Shown: piece by piece, positions 1 through 5,811 of the stretch
Position numbering within the stretch: the stretch's first letter is position 1
Layout: every line of letters starts with the position of its first letter
Origin: Flavobacteriaceae bacterium
GTDB lineage: Bacteria; Bacteroidota; Bacteroidia; Flavobacteriales; Flavobacteriaceae
Direction of reading: 5' to 3'
Length of the DNA stretch: 8,087 nucleotides
NCBI GenBank assembly: GCA_014763515.1
Contig: JACXVH010000060.1
Location: 1-8,087, forward strand
Program-made: the position numbers and the translations under genes
The notes under the pieces: model-generated
What the model saw: only the letters and a program-made list of their open reading frames with translations
Told to the model about the DNA's origin: nothing
Database searches by the model: none

Positions 1-49
1 AAAGTAAAAAGTAAAAAGTAAAAAGTAAAAAGTAAAAAGTAAAAAGTAA
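1..49. repeat. Tandem heptamer array (GTAAAAA)n
   Basis: Near-perfect tandem array of the 7-mer GTAAAAA. The GT dinucleotide falls at 4, 11, 18, 25, 32, 39 and 46 without exception, giving about seven copies. The array is cut by the left window edge, so its true length is unknown. It lies just upstream of the yqeY-family gene and ends at a match to the Bacteroidetes -7 promoter box. The related convergent repeat at 601-675, on the other side of the gene, uses the same A-rich heptad. Confidence 0.95.
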
Positions 50-54
50 TTTTG
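47..54 (+). promoter_or_regulatory. Candidate -7 box for the yqeY-family gene
   Basis: TAATTTTG matches the Bacteroidetes sigma-A -7 consensus TAnnTTTG at every defined base. It lies at the junction between the two 7-bp-period arrays. No TTG (-33 element) is seen upstream, because the GTAAAAA array fills that position. Initiation here would give a leader of about 80 nt before the ATG at 143. A chance match in such A/T-rich DNA cannot be excluded. Confidence 0.4.
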
Positions 55-55
55 C

Positions 56-104
56 ACTAACAACTAACAACTAGCCACTAAGTGCTAAAACCTAATCGCT
101 AAAT
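56..104. repeat. Degenerate heptad array (nCTAnnn)
   Basis: Seven consecutive diverged 7-mers share a CTA core: ACTAACA, ACTAACA, ACTAGCC, ACTAAGT, GCTAAAA, CCTAATC and GCTAAAT. The CTA begins at 57, 64, 71, 78, 85, 92 and 99, exactly every 7 bp. The unit differs from the adjacent GTAAAAA array and its phase is shifted, but the period is the same. It would lie in the 5' leader of the yqeY-family gene if the promoter box at 47-54 is used. No reading frame or convincing hairpin explains it. Confidence 0.85.
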
Positions 105-142
105 AGAACAATTGTAGAAAAACAATAAATAATAAAAATAAT

Positions 143-592
143 ATGAGTTTAGAAAAACAAATAATGGATCAAATGAAAGAAGCAATGAAGGCAAAAGATG
201 CAGTTGCTTTAGAAGCTTTAAGAGCCATTAAATCAGGAATTATATTAGCAAAAACAGAATCAGGAGCTAAAGATGAATTATCTAGTGATGATGAAATAAA
301 ATTGTTACAAAAATTAGTTAAACAGCGTAAGGATAGTGCAGCTATATACAGTGAGCAAGGTAGACAAGATTTAGCAGAACCAGAGTTGGCTCAAGTTGCA
401 GTAATAGAAAAATTTCTTCCAGCTCAATTATCTGAACAAGAAATAGAAGAAGCAGTTTCTAAAATCATTTCAGAAGGTGGATTTTCAGGGATGGCTTCAA
501 TGGGTCAAGTAATGGGTCTAGCATCAAAGCAATTAGCAGGAAAAGCTGATGGTAAAACAATATCAACTGTTGTTAAAAAACTTTTAGCTTAA
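143..592 (+). CDS. yqeY: GatB/YqeY domain-containing protein
   Basis: A 149-residue protein of the YqeY family, resembling the C-terminal tail domain of GatB, the amidotransferase subunit that binds tRNA. The stand-alone protein has no firmly established function; a link to tRNA amidation is inferred from domain similarity only. The family is recognised by the helical N-terminus (start MSLEKQIMDQMKEAMKAKD), the segment ALRAIKSGI near residues 25-33, the central KLVKQRKDSAAIY, the EKFLPAQLSE stretch near 89-98, and the glycine-rich MGQVMG/GKADGK tail. The length is normal for the family and the gene looks intact. The ATG at 143 fits the family N-terminus. No Shine-Dalgarno site is visible, only an A-rich leader, as is usual in Flavobacteriia. 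Heptad-period repeats lie on both sides, and a tRNA-Arg gene follows 85 bp downstream. Confidence 0.93.
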   Translation: MSLEKQIMDQMKEAMKAKDAVALEALRAIKSGIILAKTESGAKDELSSDDEIKLLQKLVKQRKDSAAIYSEQGRQDLAEPELAQVAVIEKFLPAQLSEQEIEEAVSKIISEGGFSGMASMGQVMGLASKQLAGKADGKTISTVVKKLLA

Positions 593-600
593 ACAAAAGA

Positions 601-675
601 AAGTAAAAAGGAAAAGTGCAAAGTAAAAGTAGGTTAGAATACTTTTATCTTTTGACTTTATACTTTTAACTTGTA
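601..675 (+). repeat. Convergent 7-bp repeats forming a long imperfect hairpin
   Basis: The left arm (601-630) contains A-rich GTAAAA-type units. The right arm (641-675) reads as five clean heptads, ACTTTTA, TCTTTTG, ACTTTAT, ACTTTTA and ACTTGTA, starting at 641, 648, 655, 662 and 669. The right arm is largely the reverse complement of the left, so a stem of about 30 bp with bulges and a loop near 631-640 (AGGTTAGAAT) can form. It sits between the yqeY stop codon and the tRNA and could act as a transcription end or a 3' mRNA stabiliser. It is A/T-only and irregular, so a classical terminator role is unproven. Confidence 0.7.
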
Positions 676-677
676 TT

Positions 678-751
678 GGCTCCGTAGTTCAACTGGATAG
701 AATAACGGATTTCGGCTCCGTTGGTTGCAGGTTCGAACCCTGCCGGGGTCA
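678..751 (+). tRNA. trnR: tRNA-Arg (anticodon UCG)
   Basis: A full cloverleaf can be drawn. The acceptor stem is GGCTCCG (678-684) with CGGGGTC (744-750), including two G-T pairs, and the discriminator is A751. The D arm has the stem GTTC/GAAT and the GG of its loop. The anticodon stem is ACGGA/TCCGT with the loop TTTCGGC (710-716), which places TCG at 712-714. The T arm is GCAGG/CCTGC with the loop TTCGAAC. Anticodon UCG reads CGN arginine codons. The CCA end is not encoded (ACAAA follows), so it must be added after transcription. No clear promoter box lies directly upstream, so it may be cotranscribed with the yqeY-family gene. Confidence 0.96.
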
Positions 752-758
752 CAAATTT

Positions 759-787
759 AAATGCTTAAGTTTTAAGCATTTTTTTAT
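759..787 (+). terminator. Rho-independent terminator after tRNA-Arg
   Basis: AAATGCTTAA (759-768) pairs perfectly with TTAAGCATTT (772-781) around the 3-nt loop GTT, and the T run continues through 785. The hairpin starts eight bases after the tRNA end, so it most likely terminates the tRNA transcript. It ends only a few bases before the first possible start codon of the next gene. Confidence 0.85.
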
Positions 788-791
788 TTCA

Positions 792-1643
792 TTGTTTAAA
801 TGTATTTTTAAGCATCCAATCTATTATTCTTTGAACTATTTACTTCTTTTTTTTGGTGCAATATTTATAACTCTTTTCGCATACAATGTAGTAGTGGAAC
901 CCATTTATGCGTTCTTTTTTCGAAAGCCTATTTATGTACATTTTTATGCTTTCCCAAAAAAGCTAAAAATGCAGCAATTACAAATTTTAAATAACCAATT
1001 TGAGTTTTATCAAAAATTAGATTCAAAAAATAAAAGGTATTTTGAGCATAGAGTAGCAACTTTTATTGAGCGTTATTCTTTTTTTGGAAAAGAAGGAATT
1101 GAAATTACAGATGAAATGAGGGTGTTAATTTCGGCTACTGCCATAATGTTAACATTTGGTATGAGAAACTATCTTTTTACAGTAATTGACAAAGTTATTA
1201 TTTATCCTGATGTTTATTACTCAAGTTTTAGTGATGATTACCATAAAGGAGAATTTAATCCAAGAATGAGAGCCATTGCGTTTTCGTGGAAACATTTTTT
1301 GGAAGGATATGAAATATCTAATGATAATTTGAATTTAGGATTACATGAGTTTGCCCATGTAGTACATTTTCAAGGATTAAAAAATACTGATACTTCTGCA
1401 ACTATATTTTCTGTTACCTATGATGAGATTATGGAACAAGTTCAGTTGCCTGCTAATTTAAAACAATTAGTAGATTCAAATTATTTTAGAATTTATGCAT
1501 ATACGAATGAGTTTGAATTTATAGCTGTTTTACTTGAGCATTTTTTTGAAACACCTGAACGATTTAAAGCTGAATTTCCAATTTTATTTGAAAAAGTAAA
1601 GCTTATGATCAATTATTCAGAACCTTATAAAATAAGGAAATAA
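792..1643 (+). CDS. Membrane-anchored MtfA-like zinc peptidase (M90)
   Basis: Putative zinc metallopeptidase related to MtfA (peptidase family M90), a 283-residue reading frame. Residues 14-35 are strongly hydrophobic and form one membrane anchor followed by EPIYAFFF; the catalytic domain follows from about residue 47. The zinc signature HEFAH is at 185-189. The later segment NEFEFIAVLLEHFFETP (239-255) corresponds to the conserved ECFAV.SEYFF region of E. coli MtfA; E242 is the likely third metal ligand, by alignment from memory. E. coli MtfA is a cytosolic aminopeptidase that interacts with the regulator Mlc. The membrane anchor here suggests a different setting, and no substrate can be named. 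There is no in-frame ATG before residue 60. The listed start is a TTG at 792, close to the tRNA terminator; a TTG at 831 (residue 14) would leave 22 residues before EPIY and is an equally good choice. The gene is otherwise intact. Confidence 0.85.
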   Translation: MFKCIFKHPIYYSLNYLLLFFGAIFITLFAYNVVVEPIYAFFFRKPIYVHFYAFPKKLKMQQLQILNNQFEFYQKLDSKNKRYFEHRVATFIERYSFFGKEGIEITDEMRVLISATAIMLTFGMRNYLFTVIDKVIIYPDVYYSSFSDDYHKGEFNPRMRAIAFSWKHFLEGYEISNDNLNLGLHEFAHVVHFQGLKNTDTSATIFSVTYDEIMEQVQLPANLKQLVDSNYFRIYAYTNEFEFIAVLLEHFFETPERFKAEFPILFEKVKLMINYSEPYKIRK

Positions 1644-1644
1644 T

Positions 1645-1664
1645 ATCATTTTTCCAATGATTTT
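1645..1664 (+). terminator. Weak terminator-like hairpin after the peptidase gene
   Basis: ATCATT (1645-1650) pairs with AATGAT (1656-1661) around the loop TTTCC, followed by a short T run. It begins two bases after the stop codon. The stem is only 6 bp with one G-C pair, so it is a weak candidate. Confidence 0.35.
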
Positions 1665-1692
1665 GGTTTCTTTTTTAGAAAAGATTGTTTGC

Positions 1693-1700
1693 TAAATTTG
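1693..1700 (+). promoter_or_regulatory. Candidate -7 box for the CBS-domain gene
   Basis: TAAATTTG matches the Bacteroidetes -7 consensus TAnnTTTG exactly and lies 20 bp before the ATG at 1721, giving a short leader. The nearest upstream TTG (1663-1665) is 27 bp away, longer than the usual 17-23 bp spacing, so the -33 element is poor or absent. Confidence 0.5.
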
Positions 1701-1720
1701 AAATAGTAAATGATTAAGTT

Positions 1721-2137
1721 ATGAAAAATAGAGTGCCAATATCGTCAATAATGACCAAGAATGTTGTAAAGCTTAATACATCAGATGATTTAACAAAAGC
1801 GGAACAATTATTCAAAAAACATCATATAAGACATATTCCAGTTGTAAGTGGAAATAAAATTATAGGAATGCTTAGTTATACTGATTTATTGCGAATATCT
1901 TTTGCTGATGCTGTAGATGATGATGAAGTAATTGATACTACTGTTTACAATATGTTTACTGTTGAGCAGGTTATGGCAAAAAATCTTGTAAAAGTTTCTC
2001 CAGAAACTACAATCAAAGAAACTGCAGAGATTTTGGCAACCAAAGAGTTTCATGCTTTACCTGTTTGTGAGGGAGAGTTGTTAGTAGGCATTGTTACCAC
2101 AACCGATTTGATAAAGTATTTGATTGATCAATATTAG
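1721..2137 (+). CDS. Protein with two CBS domains
   Basis: A small 138-residue protein made almost wholly of a tandem CBS pair (Bateman module), which in other proteins binds adenosine nucleotides such as AMP, ATP or S-adenosylmethionine. CBS1 covers about residues 4-60, with HIPVV..NKIIGMLSYTDLL near 38-57. CBS2 covers about 78-136, with ALPV..GELLVGIVTTTDLI near 112-131. An acidic linker (DAVDDDEVID) joins them. There is no enzyme or transport domain, no signal peptide and no membrane segment, so it is probably a cytosolic sensor or regulator acting on an unidentified partner. The ATG at 1721 fits the domain boundary and follows an exact -7 box. Its TAG stop overlaps the TAA stop of the opposite-strand response regulator, so the two genes converge with no spacer. 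Stand-alone CBS proteins of this size are common in Flavobacteriia; the ligand is unknown. Confidence 0.92.
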   Translation: MKNRVPISSIMTKNVVKLNTSDDLTKAEQLFKKHHIRHIPVVSGNKIIGMLSYTDLLRISFADAVDDDEVIDTTVYNMFTVEQVMAKNLVKVSPETTIKETAEILATKEFHALPVCEGELLVGIVTTTDLIKYLIDQY

Positions 2138-2880
2138 CGTTCAATTTTATTGAAAAAAGCAATAAGTTCCTCAGATTTATCCTGTGAAACTGGAATTTCA
2201 ATATGGTTATCTAAAATAATTGTTCCGCCATTTGATTTGGAATAACTTTTTACATAATCTATATTAATAATATATGATTTGTGACACCTAAAAAAGTTGG
2301 AATTATTTTTTAAATGATCTTCAAAATTTTTCAAAAATCTTGATGTAACATGAGTTTTCCCATTTTTAAGATGAATTGAGGTATAACTATTGTCAGCCTT
2401 TAAATATAAAATGTCTTTCGTATCAATCATTAACAAGTTGTTGCCGTCAGGTATTGCAATCTTTGTGTTAGGTTGCAGTAATTGATTTGCTTTAATAATG
2501 TTTTCTGAGATGGTTTTTTGCTTTGTTTCGTATCTGTTTATGCAAGCTTTTAGTTCGTCTACATCAATTGGTTTTAATAAATAGTCAAGCGCTGAAGTTT
2601 TAAAAGCTTGTATTGCATATTGATTATAGGCAGTTGTAAATATTATTCCAAAGTTTAATTCGGTTTCATCAAAGAAATTGACAATTTCTAGTCCGTTATA
2701 TTTAGGCATTTCAATATCGAGAAATACCAAATCGGGTTTGTGTTTTCTAATTGCAATAATTCCCGAAGGCAAATCGTCGCAAACTGCACAAATTTCGATA
2801 GTTGGAATATGCATTTCAATAATTCCTTTTAAATATATTTGCGCTCTTGTTTCGTCTTCTATTATAATGGCTTTTCTCAT
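2134..2880 (-). CDS. LytTR-family response regulator
   Basis: A 248-residue DNA-binding response regulator of the LytR/AlgR type. The receiver domain (about 1-118) shows the acidic pair E8/D9, the phosphoacceptor D55 in LVFLDIEMP, T83 in FTTAY and K103 in LLKP; all the standard catalytic residues are present. After a linker (about 119-138), the LytTR DNA-binding domain (about 140-245) shows IDTKDILYLKADNSYT and the typical FFRCHKSYIINIDYVKS segment near 197-213. Its ATG overlaps the TGA of the upstream kinase gene by four bases (ATGA on the minus strand), which implies one transcript and translational coupling. It is therefore the cognate regulator of that kinase. Target promoters are unknown. 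Its 3' end overlaps the convergent CBS-protein gene by four bases. The length and domains are normal and the gene looks intact. Confidence 0.95.
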   Translation of the reverse strand: MRKAIIIEDETRAQIYLKGIIEMHIPTIEICAVCDDLPSGIIAIRKHKPDLVFLDIEMPKYNGLEIVNFFDETELNFGIIFTTAYNQYAIQAFKTSALDYLLKPIDVDELKACINRYETKQKTISENIIKANQLLQPNTKIAIPDGNNLLMIDTKDILYLKADNSYTSIHLKNGKTHVTSRFLKNFEDHLKNNSNFFRCHKSYIINIDYVKSYSKSNGGTIILDNHIEIPVSQDKSEELIAFFNKIER

Positions 2881-5678
2881 AATGCTATTGTTATTGTAAC
2901 CAAAGTTCCGTTACTCTCAAGATTTTCATGATACAAATCTTCATATGAAATATTGATTTGGTATTGGTCTTTATTTAGTAACATGATACGTTCTAAATTG
3001 GCTTTTGTAGCAAAGGATTTGGGTTTGTTTGTATTTAAAGAATTTAATTCAGCTGATTTTACTCTGCCAATTCCGTTATCGTAAATGGTTGTGGTTAATA
3101 CATTTTTTTCGTTCCAATGAAAATTAACTTCTAACTTTTTATCAAGATTGCTATGTGATAAACCGTGAAGAATAGCGTTTTCGATATAAGGTTGGAACAA
3201 CATAGTTGGAATTTTTATACGTTCAGGATGTGAAATATTTTCTAATCTTATTTCATAACAAAAATCTTTAAAACGCATTTGTTGTAACTCTAAATACAGT
3301 GTAAGTGCTTCAATTTCTTCTTTTAATGAAACGGTATTTACTTCAGAAAATTCTAAAATTTTACGAGTCAATTTAGAAAATTTAGACAAGTAGACTGAAG
3401 CTTCTTTGGTTTCATTAGTAAAAATATACGATTGAATATTATTGATGGCATTGAAAAAGAAATGCGGATTCATTTGCGATTTTATCAACTGTAAGCGCGA
3501 TTCTTTTAAGTTGTTTTCTAGTGTCAATTTTTCAATGGCGATTTCGTTTTTCTTTCTAAGGAGATTTATTTTTCTTCTGTAGAAAAAGAAAAAAGAAATT
3601 CCAAGAACGATAAAACTAATTATAATAAACCATGTTCTTTTCCAAAAAGGAGGAAGAATTTCAAAGCTAATACTTTCAGAACTAGATTGAGGTGATGTTT
3701 CATTTACTTTTTTTGCATGAATTTGGAAGGTGTAACTTCCGCTATTTAAATTTGGTAATTCAATATTCTGTTGCGTTGGGTTAATATTGATTTTTTTTCC
3801 GTTAAGTTCGTAATAGTAGTTGTAATCGTTATATAGATCAAAATTTAACAACTCAAATAAAATAGTAATTTTATCAACATTAGTGTCAAATGTTAACTTA
3901 TTTTCAGTAGTTTCTTTTATAGCTTCTTTTTGAATTTTAGTAAGTTTTACTATTGGTTTTTCTAAACCTTGAAGTTGTTTTTGTAATGGAATTTTTATGA
4001 GTTTGTTTTTTGTAATAACAAATGCTACATTATTCAAAACAACAAAGTCTTTAATTTTATGAAAGTTAGAAACGCTTATTATTTTTTTTGGGATATTGTT
4101 GTCTAATAAGTAAATGCCAAAATTTGATGACAAATAAATTTTATTTTGAAATGTATGCAATTGATTGATGGTTTCACTGCATTTTATATTCTTAATTCCT
4201 TGATTATTTATTTGAATTATTTTTCCATCTGGAGATAGACCTATTAAGCTGTTTGATACGTACCTTATTTTTTTTAAGAATAATGGTTTTTTATTTCTAG
4301 TCAATTCAACTATTTGATTACTATTTTTCACAAATAGGCCTTCATTTGTGGCGATAAATAGTTTATTTTGAATTGAATCGTAAGCTATACTTTTACATCG
4401 TTTATTTTCAAGAAATTGAACTGAAAAGTTGTTGTCTTCTAAGTCAATTATTTTAGATAATCCAGTAGCCGCAACAGCAATACTTTTTTCATTTACTTTA
4501 GCAATGTCTTTAACCGAATAGAAATTTCGAATTGTTTTTTGTTGCAATTCATTTTGCCAATAAAAACCATTGCCTGTAAAAAAATTGAAGTTCTTAATTG
4601 AGTTAAAATCCATAAATAAAATATGATTTTTCTCTTTGGTATCGAAAAATACTTGACTAACTAAATTTTCTTTATGTTTTAAAACTATTCCTTTATTAGT
4701 TCCTGTAAATATTTCATTGTTTTTAAAGGTTATTGAAGAGAATTCATCATTTTCAATTTCAAATTGTTTACTATTTAAATCTTTAATAAGATAAATTCCA
4801 TTAGTAGGTGAACCGATCCATAAAAAATCATTTTTATCTATAGTAAAGCTAGATACATTTTTTTGAGTTAAAAAATCTCTTTCTGGTAGGTGCTTAAAAT
4901 TATAGTCAAAAACTTGAACACCGTTTTTAGTGAAGCACCAAATTTCATTGGATAACAAATATAAATTTTGTAAAGTTTCAGTAAGATTTAAAGTACCTTT
5001 TTTAAAAATACCATTTTCGTTAATTAGTATTATTGGTGTATTTTTTTTACTTCTATCGGCTAGGGCAACTATCTTATTGTTTGAAAAAGAAAGTAACGAA
5101 ATGAATGTTTCGGGAATTATAATTTTCTTTTTAACATTGAGAGTGTTTTTGTCTAAAAAAAACATATTCTCATTTCCAGCTATAATTGTTTTGTTTATAA
5201 TTTGACTAAATTGAATAGTTTCATCAAACTGTTTTTGAATACTTTTTTGGGTTCTTAGATCTGTTTTTTCAATACTGTTCCCACTTGTTTTTACGAGGTG
5301 ATGTTGATCAAAAAAGTAAGGTTTAAATCCCAAATTATTTTTAGTGGAATGACATTTCAAAAAATCATTTTCTACATAGAATAAAACCCCATCAAATGTT
5401 TGGTACCAAATTCTACCTTTAAAATCTTCTTTAATGTATGTTCCTGAAACGGAAAGTCCAAGCTCATTTTTATATACTTTATAATTATAACCATTATAAC
5501 GTACTAATCCTTCGTCAGTTGTAAACCAAATGTATCCTTTTGAGTCTTTGTATATATCATAAACGTTTTCATTAGGCAAACCAGATTCCTGAGTAATATT
5601 TTCATGATACACTTGTTGCGACCATGAATTTATACTCAAAAAGAGAAAAGTAAATACTATGTAAAAAATTGATTTCAA
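2877..5678 (-). CDS. Propeller/Y_Y_Y sensor histidine kinase, LytS type
   Basis: A large sensor kinase, 933 residues from the start chosen here. Numbers below count from the longest frame, which opens with a TTG at 5714. Residues 14-33 form a signal peptide ending SWS/QQ. A periplasmic beta-propeller region follows (about 34-585) with Reg_prop-like repeats, for example GLPNENVYDIYKDSKGYIWF (45-64), DFLWIGSPTNGIYLI (296-310) and KLFIATNEGLFV (451-462). A Y_Y_Y domain covers about 615-668, one membrane helix 695-712, and a short coiled coil about 715-745. The His_kinase domain carries the expected phosphoacceptor H751 in QMNPHFFFN; the ATPase domain has QPYIENAILHG (N846) and DNGIG (879-883). 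The layout is that of a hybrid two-component sensor without the fused receiver and AraC parts; the separate LytTR regulator is coupled downstream. No in-frame ATG exists before residue 184. The TTG at 5678 gives a compact signal peptide (MKSIFYIVF...) and avoids translating through a probable promoter. The ligand is unknown. Confidence 0.92.
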   Translation of the reverse strand: MKSIFYIVFTFLFLSINSWSQQVYHENITQESGLPNENVYDIYKDSKGYIWFTTDEGLVRYNGYNYKVYKNELGLSVSGTYIKEDFKGRIWYQTFDGVLFYVENDFLKCHSTKNNLGFKPYFFDQHHLVKTSGNSIEKTDLRTQKSIQKQFDETIQFSQIINKTIIAGNENMFFLDKNTLNVKKKIIIPETFISLLSFSNNKIVALADRSKKNTPIILINENGIFKKGTLNLTETLQNLYLLSNEIWCFTKNGVQVFDYNFKHLPERDFLTQKNVSSFTIDKNDFLWIGSPTNGIYLIKDLNSKQFEIENDEFSSITFKNNEIFTGTNKGIVLKHKENLVSQVFFDTKEKNHILFMDFNSIKNFNFFTGNGFYWQNELQQKTIRNFYSVKDIAKVNEKSIAVAATGLSKIIDLEDNNFSVQFLENKRCKSIAYDSIQNKLFIATNEGLFVKNSNQIVELTRNKKPLFLKKIRYVSNSLIGLSPDGKIIQINNQGIKNIKCSETINQLHTFQNKIYLSSNFGIYLLDNNIPKKIISVSNFHKIKDFVVLNNVAFVITKNKLIKIPLQKQLQGLEKPIVKLTKIQKEAIKETTENKLTFDTNVDKITILFELLNFDLYNDYNYYYELNGKKININPTQQNIELPNLNSGSYTFQIHAKKVNETSPQSSSESISFEILPPFWKRTWFIIISFIVLGISFFFFYRRKINLLRKKNEIAIEKLTLENNLKESRLQLIKSQMNPHFFFNAINNIQSYIFTNETKEASVYLSKFSKLTRKILEFSEVNTVSLKEEIEALTLYLELQQMRFKDFCYEIRLENISHPERIKIPTMLFQPYIENAILHGLSHSNLDKKLEVNFHWNEKNVLTTTIYDNGIGRVKSAELNSLNTNKPKSFATKANLERIMLLNKDQYQINISYEDLYHENLESNGTLVTITIAL

Positions 5679-5687
5679 TATTCTTTG

Positions 5688-5714
5688 CAAATGTAATGGA
5701 TATAAAAATACCAA
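5688..5714 (-). promoter_or_regulatory. Candidate promoter of the kinase-regulator operon
   Basis: On the minus strand TACATTTG (5688-5695) matches the Bacteroidetes -7 box TAnnTTTG exactly. A TTG (5712-5714) lies 16 bp upstream of it and could serve as the -33 element, just under the usual 17-23 bp spacing. That same TTG is the first possible start codon of the longest kinase frame. If the promoter is real, transcription begins near 5683 and translation must start further in, most likely at the TTG at 5678, giving an almost leaderless mRNA. Confidence 0.5.
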
Positions 5715-5733
5715 AATTATTATTCACAAACTC

Positions 5734-5746
5734 AAAACGGGGTTTT
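5734..5746. promoter_or_regulatory. Short palindrome in the divergent promoter region
   Basis: AAAAC (5734-5738) and GTTTT (5742-5746) form an inverted repeat around GGG. The run of four G stands out in very A/T-rich DNA. It lies about 20 bp upstream of the putative -33 element of the kinase operon and about 65 bp before the ATG of the divergent LamG gene, a suitable place for a regulator site. It is too short to be sure, and it does not look like the paired direct repeats usual for LytTR regulators. Confidence 0.25.
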
Positions 5747-5781
5747 ACATTATTCGAAAACATACTTATTAAGTGATTTAT

Positions 5782-5789
5782 CATTTTTG
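5782..5789 (+). promoter_or_regulatory. Candidate -7 box for the LamG/T9SS protein gene
   Basis: CATTTTTG matches TAnnTTTG at five of the six defined bases (C for the first T) and lies 22 bp before the ATG at 5812. No TTG is present at -33 spacing upstream, so the promoter may be weak or need an activator. The leader just before the start is purely A/T-rich, with no Shine-Dalgarno site. Confidence 0.3.
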
Positions 5790-5811
5790 CATACAATTAA
5801 AATATAAAATC

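Noticed and set aside
1..49. Heptamer array as a CRISPR array or phage attachment site
   Set aside because: The units are directly adjacent with no spacers, and no integrase, cas gene or duplicated tRNA end is present.
111..126. Small hairpin ATTGT/ACAAT before yqeY as a leader regulatory element
   Set aside because: A five-bp A/T-rich stem is expected by chance in this composition.
2140..2154. Hairpin TTCAA/TTGAA just after the CBS-gene stop as a bidirectional terminator
   Set aside because: The stem is only 5 bp, and neither strand has a T run after it (the plus strand is followed by A's); it also lies inside the regulator's coding region.
2678..2899. Plus-strand open frame of 73 codons
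   Set aside because: It lies opposite the conserved receiver domain of the response regulator and has no recognisable protein features.
4930..5205. Plus-strand open frame of 91 codons with hydrophobic stretches
   Set aside because: It is antisense to the propeller region of the kinase; its hydrophobicity is the expected by-product of reading A/T-rich coding DNA backwards.
5602..5796. Minus-strand open frame of 64 codons with an ATG, overlapping the kinase start
   Set aside because: It is in another frame from the kinase signal peptide and runs into it. I considered it as an upstream ORF or a frameshifted kinase N-terminus, but its residues show no signal peptide or family resemblance.
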